Shown here piece by piece: positions 30,183-39,677 of a DNA stretch of 51,665 nucleotides. The position numbers were made by a program, and so were the translations under genes. This stretch comes from Leptolyngbya sp. DLM2.Bin15 (GTDB lineage: Bacteria; Cyanobacteriota; Cyanobacteriia; RECH01): contig RECH01000224.1 of NCBI GenBank assembly GCA_007694125.1, positions 1-51,665 of the forward strand. Direction: 5' to 3'. The first letter of the stretch is position 1. The number at the start of each line of letters is the position of its first letter. The notes below the pieces were generated by a model. The model saw nothing but the letters and a program-made list of their open reading frames with translations. It did not search any database and was not told where the DNA came from.

Positions 30183-31775
30183 CTAGGGGCGATCGCTGGG
30201 GTTAGAGGATGGCGGTAGATGGTAGTCTTGTCCCGATCCATACTGCCAAGCGTCGAGTAGGCGGCTGAGGTAGTAGCGCTGGGGATTGGGCCAGGTTTTA
30301 ATCTGAGATTGCCACAGGGCACCGAGCTGGAAGAGCGCAGCGTAGATCCCTAGGTTGAGGTAGTGTCTCGTCCAATCCAACAGGGCCGGGATGCCCACTT
30401 GCGGCACGACGTTGATCACGGTGCCTGGATGGAATAGGCCCGTGCGCACCAGGGTTTGCAGCAGGGCCGGAAACTGCACCACATCTTGTAGAAAGGGTTT
30501 GAGGACAGGATCGCCCAACTGGGACATTTCTTGGAAGACGGCGGCCAGGAGTTCATTGATCTGGTTGGGGGCGATCGCTTGCTGAACACCGACGCTCATG
30601 GCTTTTTGAAACAGCCAGGTGACGCTGAGGTTGGGCTGGTAGGGCTGCAGGCGCGCTAGGGCCGCTTGGCTGAGTAGGTCGGCATCAAGGGCGCTATGAA
30701 TACCTTGGGTGAGGCGATCGAGGTGGCGAATCATGTTGCCAAAGCCGCCAAAACTTAAGGGCGACTGACTGCCGCTGCTGTCGCCAATGGGCAAGATTCG
30801 ATCCCAGGGCGATCGCAGGGGACTGTGGCGATAGCAAGGAAAAAAGCCGAAGAGGGCGCGTTTCCAGGTGAGGCTATCTAGCTCAACGCCTTGATACTCC
30901 GGCAAGAGGCGGAAATAGTCGTCAAATAGGCTTTCTAAGCTAGGGCGATCGGGATGCAGATCCACGTAGGTGAAGAGATAGGTGGTGCGGCCATCCTTGG
31001 CGGGAAATGCTTCCCAAAAATACTGGCACTGGCGCTGAATCGGCGTGAAGGACACAAAGAGGTCGCCGGTGGCATTTTCCGGGTAGCCCCTGGCACAGGT
31101 GCCGACGACTAAACAGGCGGCGTCAGGTGGCGTACCTTGGCGAGCCTGCAGGGCAATGGGCGAAAAATGTCCCATGGCATCCAGCACCAGTCGGGTTGTC
31201 AACGTCTGGGTGTGATCGCCTTGGCGGGTCGCGATCGCCACTCCGTTGCGGTGAACCGTGAGAGACTCCACGGCCGTTTGTTCTAGCACCTGCCCACCCG
31301 CGTCTAGAAACCGCTGTTTCAGGCAGTCTAAGAGGATCACCGGATCCACACCGCTATTGAGGACACCCTCCACCCAAACACCTGGGCCATCGCCAAACTG
31401 AATGCGCGCCGGGCCATAGTCCGTGGCGATCGCTGCTTCTAATTCCGCCGCCGACAGCAGCCCCACCTGCACCAAGGCTGCTAGTTCGTGGCGCGAAATA
31501 TTCCACTCCTGCTCCCGCCCCTTAAGCACACCGCGCTCCAACACCGCCACCCGCCAACCCCGTTGGGCCAAGGCGCAGCCGATCATAATCCCCAAGGTGC
31601 CGCCACAAACTGCCACATCCCAGTCGGGGGATGCGATGTGGGTATCGTCTTGATGGACGACCTTGGGTGTGGGAACGGTGCCCTGTTTGTAGTCCTGCCA
31701 GCGGGCATCTAGGCGACGCAGCCCGCTGAGGCTATCACCCGGCAATTGGGAAAGGATGTGTTCAGTGTGGGTCAT
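30183..31775 (-). CDS. cruP: CruP-type FAD-dependent lycopene-cyclase paralogue
   Basis: This 530-residue flavoprotein has an N-terminal dinucleotide-binding fold: WDVAVCGGTLGIMIGCALA, followed by VAVLERG. Recalled plant and cyanobacterial CruP sequences share the blocks GREQEWNISR, WVEGVLNSGVDP, GDSSGSQSPLSFGGFG and LGDPVLKPFLQDVVQF. All of these are visible here. CruP is related to the CruA lycopene cyclase and is linked in plants to limiting carotenoid oxidation. Cyclase activity for this copy is not certain. No other carotenoid gene is nearby. The ATG at 31775 is the natural start. Confidence 0.82.
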   Translation of the reverse strand: MTHTEHILSQLPGDSLSGLRRLDARWQDYKQGTVPTPKVVHQDDTHIASPDWDVAVCGGTLGIMIGCALAQRGWRVAVLERGVLKGREQEWNISRHELAALVQVGLLSAAELEAAIATDYGPARIQFGDGPGVWVEGVLNSGVDPVILLDCLKQRFLDAGGQVLEQTAVESLTVHRNGVAIATRQGDHTQTLTTRLVLDAMGHFSPIALQARQGTPPDAACLVVGTCARGYPENATGDLFVSFTPIQRQCQYFWEAFPAKDGRTTYLFTYVDLHPDRPSLESLFDDYFRLLPEYQGVELDSLTWKRALFGFFPCYRHSPLRSPWDRILPIGDSSGSQSPLSFGGFGNMIRHLDRLTQGIHSALDADLLSQAALARLQPYQPNLSVTWLFQKAMSVGVQQAIAPNQINELLAAVFQEMSQLGDPVLKPFLQDVVQFPALLQTLVRTGLFHPGTVINVVPQVGIPALLDWTRHYLNLGIYAALFQLGALWQSQIKTWPNPQRYYLSRLLDAWQYGSGQDYHLPPSSNPSDRP

Positions 31776-31851
31776 AAAAGCAGGATGGGATAGAGTCGCT
31801 ACCTTGATCCTAGCGCTCTCCTCCGAAAATCCTGCAGATCGCTACGAATCC

Positions 31852-32427
31852 CTAGAGGGTATCTTCTCCGGCATAGGGCATCGGCGTAGACGGCGCAATC
31901 ATGTGGCTGGACATGAAAAACTCCACCAAGAGGGAGCCAAAGCGGATCACATCGCCATCATGAAGATCGTAGCGATCGCCCGCTCCCAAGCGCTGACCAT
32001 TGATCCAGGTGCCGTTGCTGCTGCCCACATCGGCGAGATAAAACTGACCTGAATGGTGACCAATCACCGCATGGTGCCGTGAAATGGACAGGTGTAAAAT
32101 TGGCAGGGCACAACTGGAATGACGACCCACTAGCCAGCTAGAAGCGATCGCCGTGGCCCAGACCTCGCCCACCTTTTCGGCAGATGCTACCAGATTGGTG
32201 ACTAAGAAATTCGTGCGTCCCGTAGCGATCGCCTGGATATAGTTGGAGGTTACCTGACAGCGTTCCCGCACCTTGAGGACGGGCTGCATCACCGTTTTAA
32301 CTTTATCCAAGTTATAGCCGCAGTCGGCAATCAACGAACAAGAGACCGACGGTGGACATTCCACTACGCTAAATGGCCAGTCGGTAGATGAACTAGGCCA
32401 GGAAGGCTGCACGTCTAAGTTTGACAT
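31852..32427 (-). CDS. FHA-domain protein
   Basis: This 191-residue protein has a C-terminal forkhead-associated domain (about 95-180), which binds phosphothreonine peptides. Its signature is complete: the ISRHHAVI strand, then DVGSSNGTWINGQRL, then DGDVIRFGSLLVEFF. The N-terminal 90 residues contain several cysteines (SCSLIADCGYNL) and no known domain. It probably takes part in Ser/Thr-kinase signalling, but no kinase gene is adjacent. The ATG at 32427 is used. It may be co-transcribed with cruP (gap about 75 bp). Confidence 0.88.
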   Translation of the reverse strand: MSNLDVQPSWPSSSTDWPFSVVECPPSVSCSLIADCGYNLDKVKTVMQPVLKVRERCQVTSNYIQAIATGRTNFLVTNLVASAEKVGEVWATAIASSWLVGRHSSCALPILHLSISRHHAVIGHHSGQFYLADVGSSNGTWINGQRLGAGDRYDLHDGDVIRFGSLLVEFFMSSHMIAPSTPMPYAGEDTL

Positions 32428-33057
32428 CGTTCGTACTGAGTTCTCTCTGAAAGTCGCTAGATTAACGTTGCTCTGAGAAAGAACGGATGAACGCCGCTGG
32501 CGATCGCCCTAGGTCTCTCAGAATCGCACCCTCGCTTAACTGCCTGCGCTGTGGATTTAGGCTTCCTATCCTGATCCACCCTGCACCCTTCCGAACGAAA
32601 TGCCCTACGGGGAGGTATGCTCCCAGATCCTATTGTTACGGTACGTCGGCGATGTCCTAGATCTTGGGCGATCGCCACCGGTTAGCCCTGACAGACCACG
32701 AAGCACGGATGAAATTGCGTGCATTTACGAATAAACGGAGCGCGATCGCATCGATATCGCACCTGTAGATTCCGCAATTAAAAGCTACTGAGTCTCCTTC
32801 TTTAAAGCGTATACGCGCTAAATTCATGAAAACTTCATAGAATCAACAATGTTTAGTGAAAAATTAATCACCTCGGGGGCATAGAGAGCGATCGTGAGCT
32901 AAGCCGCTGATTGGAAGGGGGAACTACGCTGGGGTTGGGATAAAAACTTCGGTGGGACGTCAAGTTTTCGGAGACAATGATAGACGGTGAAAAATCGGTC
33001 GAACCAAGACCGAGCCGCCAAACACTGGCTTCCACTCCACACCTATCGTTTTGATTG
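32428..33057. other. Divergent intergenic region, 630 bp
   Basis: This lies between the FHA gene (minus) and the amidase gene (plus). It contains an AT-rich stretch (32765-32870) with the perfect palindrome GCGTATACGC at 32807-32816, a possible operator. A 73-codon minus frame here was judged spurious. Confidence 0.45.
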
Positions 33058-33876
33058 ATGCCGATGAAATCTTATCTCGCTGCTGCTGTGCAGATGAACA
33101 GTCTGCCTGATATTGAAAAAAACCTGGTTCAGGCGGAAGACCTGATCGATCTAGCGGTGCGTCAGGGGGCGCAATTGATTGGACTTCCTGAAAATTTCTC
33201 ATTTATGGGAGATGAAGCCGACAAGCTGGCCCAAGCCGAGGCGATCGCCACCCAAAGCGAAAAGTTTCTACGAACCATGGCCCAACGCTATCAGGTGACG
33301 CTGCTAGGGGGTGGGTTTCCAGTGCCGACAAGCGACGGGAAGGTCTACAATACGGCGCTGCTGATGGGCCCCGAAGGCCAGGAACTGGCTCGCTACCAAA
33401 AGGTGCATCTCTTTGATGTGAATCTGCCGGATGGCAATACGTACCATGAGTCGAGCACGGTGACGGCCGGCACGCACCTACCGGGTATCTACGCCTCTCC
33501 AGACCTTGGCAACCTAGGGTTATCGGTGTGCTATGACGTGCGCTTTCCAGAACTCTATCGCCATCTCTCGAAGCTGGGGGCAGAGGTCTTGTTCATTCCG
33601 GCAGCCTTCACCGCCTACACCGGTAAAGATCATTGGCAGATCTTGCTGCAGGCCCGGGCGATCGAAAATACCTGCTACGTGATTGCGCCGGCCCAAACTG
33701 GCAAGCACTATGCCATGCGCCAAACCCATGGCAACGCCAGCATCATTGACCCCTGGGGTATGGTCTTAGCCAATGCGGGGCAAAAACCCGGTGTGGCGAT
33801 CGCTGCCATTGAACCTAGTCGTCTTGGCCAGGTGCGACGGCAAATGCCTTCGTTGGAACACCGAGTCTTTGCCTAG
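33058..33876 (+). CDS. Nitrilase-superfamily carbon-nitrogen hydrolase (Nit1/Nit2-like)
   Basis: This 272-residue protein carries the full catalytic triad: glutamate in LIGLPENFSFM, lysine in YQKVHLFDV and cysteine in LSVCYDVRFPELYR. The block after the cysteine and the ARAIENTCYVIAPAQTG segment resemble the Nit1/Nit2 branch, whose members hydrolyse deaminated glutathione or omega-amides. The exact substrate is not settled by sequence. The frame is open to a TTG at 33055. ATG codons at 33058 and 33064 are both possible starts, and no clear ribosome binding site decides between them. The gene is monocistronic. Its stop codon overlaps a 16-bp tandem repeat. Confidence 0.9.
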   Translation: MPMKSYLAAAVQMNSLPDIEKNLVQAEDLIDLAVRQGAQLIGLPENFSFMGDEADKLAQAEAIATQSEKFLRTMAQRYQVTLLGGGFPVPTSDGKVYNTALLMGPEGQELARYQKVHLFDVNLPDGNTYHESSTVTAGTHLPGIYASPDLGNLGLSVCYDVRFPELYRHLSKLGAEVLFIPAAFTAYTGKDHWQILLQARAIENTCYVIAPAQTGKHYAMRQTHGNASIIDPWGMVLANAGQKPGVAIAAIEPSRLGQVRRQMPSLEHRVFA

Positions 33877-33915
33877 CCCATCACTTGTCTAGCCCATCAT
33901 TGGCCTAGCCCATCA
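33873..33915. repeat. Three-copy tandem repeat, period 16 bp
   Basis: CTAGCCCATCA occurs at 33873-33883, 33889-33899 and 33905-33915. The first copy contains the stop codon of the amidase gene. It looks like a slipped duplication of the gene's own 3' end. Confidence 0.85.
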
Positions 33916-34103
33916 ATAGTATTTGCTTAGTCAGGCCATCAAGATCATAAATGAGGACAATGGGCGATCGCGGCTGTAGCCTTGGCCACATCTACGGTGG
34001 AACAATGGGCTAGTTCTGGGAGGCGATCGCCCAGCATTGGAAACTCATGACGTCGGGTGATCCTCATCTTGTGAAGAACCTTGTAGAGTAAACAGGATGA
34101 GTT

Positions 34104-35600
34104 GTGGAACCCATGGTTGACCTTATGACTTGGCTACCCTTGCCCCTCGCGGCATTTTTGAATCCCAGTATGCTTGCCCCTCCCCTGTTGGCCACTAGCG
34201 AAGCGGCTGAGGCGGGAGGCTTCATTTTGGCGGGTGTACTGGTCAGCCTCATCTCGGTGTATTTAGCGGCCAAGATCGGCGGTGAGATCTGCGCCCGCAT
34301 CAACCTTCCGCCCGTGTTGGGCGAGTTAGTCGGGGGGGTTGTCGTTGGGGTTTCTGCCCTGAATCTCTTGGTTTCACCGGACATGGTTGGGAGTGCCGAC
34401 CACTCGCTGATTATCCGTTTCTTGGAAACCACGGCCGGGCTCTCGCCAGAGCTAGCGCCAACGGTATTTGAAGCGGAGAGCGAAGTGATCTCAGTTCTAG
34501 CGGAACTGGGGGTGATCATTTTGCTGTTTGAAATTGGTCTTGAATCTGATCTCAAAGAACTGATCCGCGTGGGGCCTCAGGCAGCGATCGTCGCCATTGT
34601 CGGCGTAGCCTTGCCCTTCGCTGCCGGTACCGCCGGCTTGATTGCTTTCTTCGGCGTCGCAACCGTACCGGCTATTTTTGCTGGGGCTGCCCTCACGGCA
34701 ACCAGTATCGGCATCACGGCCAAGGTTTTGGCCGAACTCCAACAGCTTAAAACCAAGGAAGGTCAAATCATCATTGGGGCAGCCGTGCTCGACGATGTCT
34801 TAGGCATCATTGTGCTGGCTGTGGTCGCCAGCCTGGCTAAAACTGGGGAAATCGAAATCGCGAACGTGATTTACCTGATTGTGGGAGCGGCGTCATTCCT
34901 GATTGGTTCCATCCTGCTAGGACGCTTGCTCAGCCCTGTGTTTGTTTCATTGGTCAACCAACTACAGACCCGAGGACAGCTCATTCTCACCTCTCTCGTA
35001 TTTGCCTTTACCCTGTCCTACATTGCCTCGGCGATTCAACTAGAGGCGATCCTCGGTGCCTTTGCGGCAGGTTTGATTTTGGCGGAGACTGAGAAACGCC
35101 ACGAGCTAGAAGAACAGGTTTTGCCCATTGCAGACATGCTCGTTCCGGTCTTTTTTGTGACGGTGGGGGCCAGTACCGACCTCAGCGTTTTAAATCCCAT
35201 GGTGCCCAGCAATCGCGAAGGGTTGATTATTGCTGCCTTCCTGATTGTGGTGGCGATTATCGGAAAGGTAGTCACAGGATTTACCGTCTTTGGGCAGCCG
35301 GGCATCAATCGTTTAGCGATTGGGGTCGGTATGATTCCTCGGGGTGAGGTGGGTCTGGTGTTTGCCGGTGTGGGCTCTGCCAGTGGCGTCCTATCGGAGT
35401 CCCTAGATGCAGCCATTATTGTGATGGTCATCCTAACGACTTTTGTGGCACCACCGCTACTGCGAGTTGTGTTTCAGAAGGGGGAAGAGGCATCCCAAGG
35501 GCTTCAAACCTCTGCTGCGGTTCTGAGTGGAGCAGATGGAGCTACGCTCAACGCCGAGACAGGGCAGACAGGTTCAGAAGATTCTGAGCACAAATCTTAG
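34104..35600 (+). CDS. CPA2-family cation/proton antiporter
   Basis: This integral membrane protein of about 498 residues has some twelve or thirteen hydrophobic segments. Conserved blocks are LPPVLGELVGGVVVG, LLFEIGLESD, the ion-binding region GAAVLDDVLGIIV (paired aspartates) and IPRGEVGLVFAG near the end. This is the Na+(K+)/H+ exchanger group that includes cyanobacterial NhaS proteins and KefB-like transporters. Ion specificity cannot be read. A polar C-terminal tail of about 35 residues follows the last helix. The start shown is a GTG (MEPMVDL). The ATG at 34113 (MVDLMTW) is an alternative. Confidence 0.9.
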   Translation: MEPMVDLMTWLPLPLAAFLNPSMLAPPLLATSEAAEAGGFILAGVLVSLISVYLAAKIGGEICARINLPPVLGELVGGVVVGVSALNLLVSPDMVGSADHSLIIRFLETTAGLSPELAPTVFEAESEVISVLAELGVIILLFEIGLESDLKELIRVGPQAAIVAIVGVALPFAAGTAGLIAFFGVATVPAIFAGAALTATSIGITAKVLAELQQLKTKEGQIIIGAAVLDDVLGIIVLAVVASLAKTGEIEIANVIYLIVGAASFLIGSILLGRLLSPVFVSLVNQLQTRGQLILTSLVFAFTLSYIASAIQLEAILGAFAAGLILAETEKRHELEEQVLPIADMLVPVFFVTVGASTDLSVLNPMVPSNREGLIIAAFLIVVAIIGKVVTGFTVFGQPGINRLAIGVGMIPRGEVGLVFAGVGSASGVLSESLDAAIIVMVILTTFVAPPLLRVVFQKGEEASQGLQTSAAVLSGADGATLNAETGQTGSEDSEHKS

Positions 35601-35948
35601 CGTGAGATGAGAAACCCTAGTCGGTGTTTTTGGGTCTAGTCCTACCTTGTGATCACGTGCGGTTTCCCTGTATTCTTCACCTGCACCCTAGGGGCTAGCA
35701 CGTTCCGTTGTCCTCTGGCAGCGGCGCTAAACTTGCATTCACCAGATTCCCCAGAGCATGACGGTTGTTCGCCTGAGAGTGAGGTGATCAGAGAGCGATC
35801 GCCTCTATCACCATCAAGTCACGTCATTTCTCAAGCATTTCGCCTAAACTAGGCTACTCAGTCTTGCTCTGAGACAATCGATACAGGAGAACTGCGACGA
35901 CTGTCCCCCACCCGTGGGACACAGCGTCTAACTGTTTAGGAGGCTCAC
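35601..35948. other. Intergenic region before the cell-wall amidase gene
   Basis: About 350 bp with no supported gene. The last bases hold the AGGAGG ribosome binding site described for the next gene. No clear terminator for the antiporter gene was found. Confidence 0.4.
35938..35943 (+). promoter_or_regulatory. Strong ribosome binding site deciding a GTG start
   Basis: A perfect AGGAGG lies five bases upstream of the GTG at 35949. No ATG lies near the beginning of the frame, so this site fixes the non-ATG start of the amidase gene. Confidence 0.8.
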
Positions 35949-37736
35949 GTGAACGTTCATTGGCTACTCTCTGGCATAATCGGAGCGATTGGATCGATCT
36001 TGATTGCCCTGCCTGCTGATGCGGGGCAAATCCAATCTTGGTCCTACGATAGCCGTGCCAACCGCCTTGTGTTTTCCACCTCATCTGGCGTCCAACCTCG
36101 TGCCCAGCTCATTTTTAACCCAACCCGGTTGGTGATTGACCTACCGGGCACCACCCTAGGATCGGCGGCCAGTAGCCGGATGATTGGCACAGAGGTCGCG
36201 GAGGTGCGGCTCGGGCAGTTTAATAGCCAAACGGCCCGGATTGTCATTGAGCTGAGCCCTGGCTACGTGATCGATCCCCAGCAGGTGGTTGTCCAGGGAG
36301 AAACGCCAACCCAGTGGACGGTGCAGTTACCAACGCCGGAACGCGGAGAAACACCGACAGCGATCGCTCCATCCCCTAGCGCTCCCCCTGCCTCAGCGGC
36401 TACTCTACCCGTCAACGGGGCTGGCACGCGCCTAGAAAATGTGCGCGTCACACCCGATGGTTTTTTCATTCGCACCACCGGAGAAGCCGCTAGCGTAGAC
36501 GTTGATCAGGGATCACAAGCCATCACGGTGGACTTCAGCAATACGGTGTTATCCTCTCAAGTCATCGCTGATTTGCCCGTCAACCGCTATGGCGTAGGCA
36601 GCCTGACCTTCAGCCAGCTTGATACGTCTCCCCCTACGGCTCGGGTGATCATGAACCTGAATCAATCGGGGATGGAATGGCAGGCGAGTGCCAGCAGCGG
36701 CGGGGTCGTGCTGCTACCCAGGAATAGGGCCCTAGCCCAAGAGCTAGATCAGTTACCCTCTGACCTGAGTGAGGTGCCGGCGCAGGTATCTCCTAGCTCA
36801 GGTTCCTTGTCTACGATTCAGGCGATCGCCCTCCAGGATGGGGAAACCCAACTGCTGATTCGCGCCGATGGCCCCATTCGTCCTACCAGCCAATGGGATG
36901 CCGCTAGCGGCAGCTATCAAATTACGGTCGCCGGGGCGCAGTTGGCAGAGCGAATTTCTGGCCCCCAACTGAGCGCCAATAGCCCCCTGGTGCGGGTGCG
37001 GGTGCGGCAAGCCACGGCGGATACGGTGGTCATCCAAGTTGAACCGGCACCCGGCACTCAGCTCGGCAACCTGAATCAACTCAGCTCCCAACTGGCAGCT
37101 CTGCCCATCAACCGTTCTGATCAAGCCATTTCGGTGCCGCCGCCCAATACGCCGGGTAGTTCAGGGACGGCCTTGGGGGTGCAGAATCGAGAGGGACGCG
37201 TGGTGGTGGTTATTGATCCGGGGCACGGCGGTCGAGATCCAGGCGCAGTGGGGCGCGGTGGCATACAGGAAAAAGACATCGTGCTGTCGATTTCCAACCA
37301 AGTGGCTAGTTTGCTGGAACAACAGGGCATTATGGTGGTGATGACCCGCCGGGATGACCGTGAGGTGGATTTGCAACCCCGAGTTTCCATGGCAGAGCAG
37401 GCTAATGCTGATTTATTTGTTAGTATCCATGCCAACGCCATCAGCCTCAGCCGCCCTGAGGTGAATGGTGCGGAGACCTATTACTATTCCGATGCCGGGT
37501 TGCGGCTGGCTCGGGTCATTCACGACAGTATGCTGGGGACAGGTATAAGAGATCGCGGCATTCGCCAAGCGCGTTTCTATGTTCTTGTGAATACATCAAT
37601 GCCCGCCGTTCTCTTAGAAACTGGGTTCGTGACGGGCGAAGAGGATGCACGGCTGTTGGCCGACCCAGCGTTTCGTACCCGCATGGCGGAAGCGATCGCC
37701 AATGGCATTGCCCAGTATGTCCGCCAAAATTTCTAA
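35949..37736 (+). CDS. N-acetylmuramoyl-L-alanine amidase (AMIN + amidase_3)
   Basis: This 595-residue exported enzyme cleaves the amide bond between MurNAc and the stem peptide, acting in cell separation or septal-junction formation. A signal peptide (about 1-25, ending in PADAG) is followed by an AMIN domain (about 30-130). A proline/alanine-rich linker and a second AMIN-like region (about 160-250) come next. The C-terminal amidase_3 domain (about 418-593) has the zinc-site motifs VVIDPGHGGRDPGA, EKDIVL, FVSIHANA and VLLETGFVTGEED. This is the AmiC type found in cyanobacteria. The gene precedes murI, another cell-wall gene, by about 110 bp, so the two may be co-expressed. Confidence 0.93.
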   Translation: MNVHWLLSGIIGAIGSILIALPADAGQIQSWSYDSRANRLVFSTSSGVQPRAQLIFNPTRLVIDLPGTTLGSAASSRMIGTEVAEVRLGQFNSQTARIVIELSPGYVIDPQQVVVQGETPTQWTVQLPTPERGETPTAIAPSPSAPPASAATLPVNGAGTRLENVRVTPDGFFIRTTGEAASVDVDQGSQAITVDFSNTVLSSQVIADLPVNRYGVGSLTFSQLDTSPPTARVIMNLNQSGMEWQASASSGGVVLLPRNRALAQELDQLPSDLSEVPAQVSPSSGSLSTIQAIALQDGETQLLIRADGPIRPTSQWDAASGSYQITVAGAQLAERISGPQLSANSPLVRVRVRQATADTVVIQVEPAPGTQLGNLNQLSSQLAALPINRSDQAISVPPPNTPGSSGTALGVQNREGRVVVVIDPGHGGRDPGAVGRGGIQEKDIVLSISNQVASLLEQQGIMVVMTRRDDREVDLQPRVSMAEQANADLFVSIHANAISLSRPEVNGAETYYYSDAGLRLARVIHDSMLGTGIRDRGIRQARFYVLVNTSMPAVLLETGFVTGEEDARLLADPAFRTRMAEAIANGIAQYVRQNF

Positions 37737-37849
37737 TGGAGCGATCGCTCTGCTAGGATGCTTGTTCGCTTTGGGGTTGGTTCTCCGCCCCGATGGCTCC
37801 CACGCTTGTTGACCATCCTGTTTTCATCCCTTGATAGTTCACAGTCCCT

Positions 37850-38716
37850 ATGCCTAATCTTTCAGCCTTGGATCTGCCGTTGCCCGGTGTTCAGCCTGCC
37901 CGCATTGGAGTGTTTGATAGCGGTGTGGGTGGTCTCACCGTTTTGCGTGAACTCTATCGCCAGCTACCCCAGGAATCGATCCTCTACTTCGGCGATACGG
38001 CCCGCCTGCCCTACGGAGAGCGATCGCCCGCTGATATTCTGCAGTTTGTGCGCGAAATTGTTGCTTGGATGATGCAGCAGCAGGTAAAAGCCATCCTCAT
38101 GGCCTGCAATACCAGCTCTGCCCTGGCATTGGAAAGCATTCAGTCAGAATTTCCGGTGCCGATTTTAGGGTTGATTTTGCCCGGTGCGCGGGCGGCCGTC
38201 CAGCAGGGTCGGCGGATTGGCGTAATTTCTACCCCAGCGACGGCCAAAAGCCATGCCTACCAGCAGGCTATTCAGGAAATTGACCCTAGCGCTCAGGTTT
38301 GGGAAGTGGGCTGTCCTGAGTTTGTGCCGCTGATTGAGCAAAATCAAATTCACAGCCCGCAGCTGCGACGGGTGGCGGAAGCCTACCTACAGCCTCTGAT
38401 CGATCGGCAGATTGATACCTTGATCTACGGCTGCACCCACTATCCCCACCTGGCCCCGGTGCTGCAGTCTATTTTGCCGAAAACGGTGCAATGCATCGAT
38501 CCAGCGGCCCACGTCGTGATGGCGGCGGCCCAAGAGCTAGAACTCCTCGGTCTGCGATCGCCCCAGCTTGCCATGCCCACCCGCTTCTGCGTCAGCGGTG
38601 CTCCCCAGCAGTTTGCCCATATCTCTAGTCAGTGGCTAGGCTTCACACCCCAGGTAGAAGCCATTTCCCTCCATGAGCTGTCGGCCTGCGTGGGAGCCCA
38701 GGCAGATTTAGCCTAG
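37850..38716 (+). CDS. murI: Glutamate racemase
   Basis: This 288-residue enzyme makes D-glutamate for peptidoglycan. Both catalytic cysteines are in their conserved blocks: MACNTSSALAL and IYGCTHYPHL. The N-terminus GVFDSGVGGLTVLRELYRQLP and the YFGDTARLPYGERS loop are diagnostic. It starts at an ATG at 37850 (MPNLSALDLPLP). The gene follows the amidase gene on the same strand, and a HIP1-paired hairpin lies after it. No anomaly was seen. Confidence 0.96.
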   Translation: MPNLSALDLPLPGVQPARIGVFDSGVGGLTVLRELYRQLPQESILYFGDTARLPYGERSPADILQFVREIVAWMMQQQVKAILMACNTSSALALESIQSEFPVPILGLILPGARAAVQQGRRIGVISTPATAKSHAYQQAIQEIDPSAQVWEVGCPEFVPLIEQNQIHSPQLRRVAEAYLQPLIDRQIDTLIYGCTHYPHLAPVLQSILPKTVQCIDPAAHVVMAAAQELELLGLRSPQLAMPTRFCVSGAPQQFAHISSQWLGFTPQVEAISLHELSACVGAQADLA

Positions 38717-38757
38717 GTAGCCTCATCGTCGAGCTCGTCAACGCTCAGGATCTAAGC

Positions 38758-38792
38758 CAGAAGCGATCGCCAGATGGTAGCGATCGCTTCTG
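38758..38792. terminator. Hairpin built from two HIP1 sites between murI and psbN
   Basis: CAGAAGCGATCGC (38758-38770) and GCGATCGCTTCTG (38780-38792) form a perfect 13-bp stem with a 9-base loop. Each arm contains a complete GCGATCGC octamer. It lies between convergent genes (murI plus, psbN minus) and may terminate both. The T-run is weak. Confidence 0.6.
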
Positions 38793-38840
38793 CAAAACCC
38801 AATACACTCAGGAATTTTCACGAATTGTTACATAAGTTTA

Positions 38841-38978
38841 CTAATCTTCGTGATCCTCAAATGGATCGCTAAGCTCCCGAGACGGTGGCCCAAACGAGGT
38901 GTAGATTGCCCAGCCTGTCACGGCCACCATTGCCGCGCAGATCGTAATTCCAAGCACCATGGCAGGTTCTAGTTGCAT
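38841..38978 (-). CDS. psbN: Photosystem II assembly protein PsbN
   Basis: This 45-residue membrane protein is needed for PSII assembly rather than being a stable subunit. The product has one transmembrane helix (about residues 7-28) followed by the signature AIYTSFGPPSRELSDPFEDHED, of which TSFGPPS and DPFEDHED are nearly invariant. The stop is at 38841-38843. It lies divergent from psbH, 91 bp away, on the opposite strand, as in other cyanobacteria and plastids. It is too short for most gene callers. Confidence 0.95.
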   Translation of the reverse strand: MQLEPAMVLGITICAAMVAVTGWAIYTSFGPPSRELSDPFEDHED

Positions 38979-39069
38979 AACTTAAAATCAAATCCACAAA
39001 TATACGTGCGTCCTTCCCATATAATATTACAGATAATTAAACCGCTTAGAATTTCACGACGGGTTACTC

Positions 39070-39273
39070 ATGGCACAACGGACTTGGTTAGGAGACTTGA
39101 TCAGACCCCTTAACGCTGAATACGGTAAGGTTGCTCCCGGTTGGGGAACGACTCCGCTCATGGCCGTGTTTATTTTGCTATTCTTCGTCTTTTTGCTCAT
39201 CATTCTGCAAATCTACAACTCCTCCATCATTTTGGATGGGCTAGATGTGGATTGGAGCACCTTGGGCAAATAG
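39070..39273 (+). CDS. psbH: Photosystem II protein PsbH
   Basis: This 67-residue single-span thylakoid protein lies next to CP47 in photosystem II. The N-terminal segment [30 protein letters not shown] is diagnostic in its parts [10 protein letters not shown] and APGWGTTP. A helix follows (about 28-50), then a short lumenal tail. The start is the ATG at 39070. The gene is monocistronic, opposite psbN, with a compact terminator downstream. Confidence 0.97.
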   Translation: MAQRTWLGDLIRPLNAEYGKVAPGWGTTPLMAVFILLFFVFLLIILQIYNSSIILDGLDVDWSTLGK

Positions 39274-39331
39274 TTGATCGGTTCATACCTTCAAATTTGG
39301 ATGCATTTGTGGTTTGCAAATGGTTCCTCTA

Positions 39332-39355
39332 CCCCGGTCATACCGGGGATTTTTA
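39332..39355 (+). terminator. Rho-independent terminator of psbH
   Basis: CCCCGGT (39332-39338) and ACCGGGG (39342-39348) form a tight stem with a 3-base loop, followed by ATTTTTA. It lies about 60 bp after the psbH stop. Confidence 0.8.
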
Positions 39356-39677
39356 TGGGTATGTCCCGCAACGCATGAACCATGCATGAACGCAGAGGCT
39401 CTAGGGGCGATCGCTCATCTAGACCTGATTCTTGTGCGAAAAAATGTCCCAGACTAGGAGCATTTTGCGCTAGGGTGAATAACAAGCTAGCTTGCGCCAC
39501 GCCCCCCTTGCCTGATCCAACCTGCGGTAGGCAGTCAACGGTGTGACTTGCTCAGGGGTCTTGAATCCCTAGGCACCACGCCCTAGAGGTTGGCTCATGT
39601 TCTGCCGGGTGGAAGCTGAGTGACGATCGCCCTTAAAAGGCTCATACTGTTTGGTGCTGCCGTAGGAGAACTAGACC
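39356..39677. other. psbH/tatA intergenic region
   Basis: About 320 bp upstream of tatA. It contains the perfect palindrome AAGCTAGCTT near 39483. No gene is supported. Confidence 0.4.
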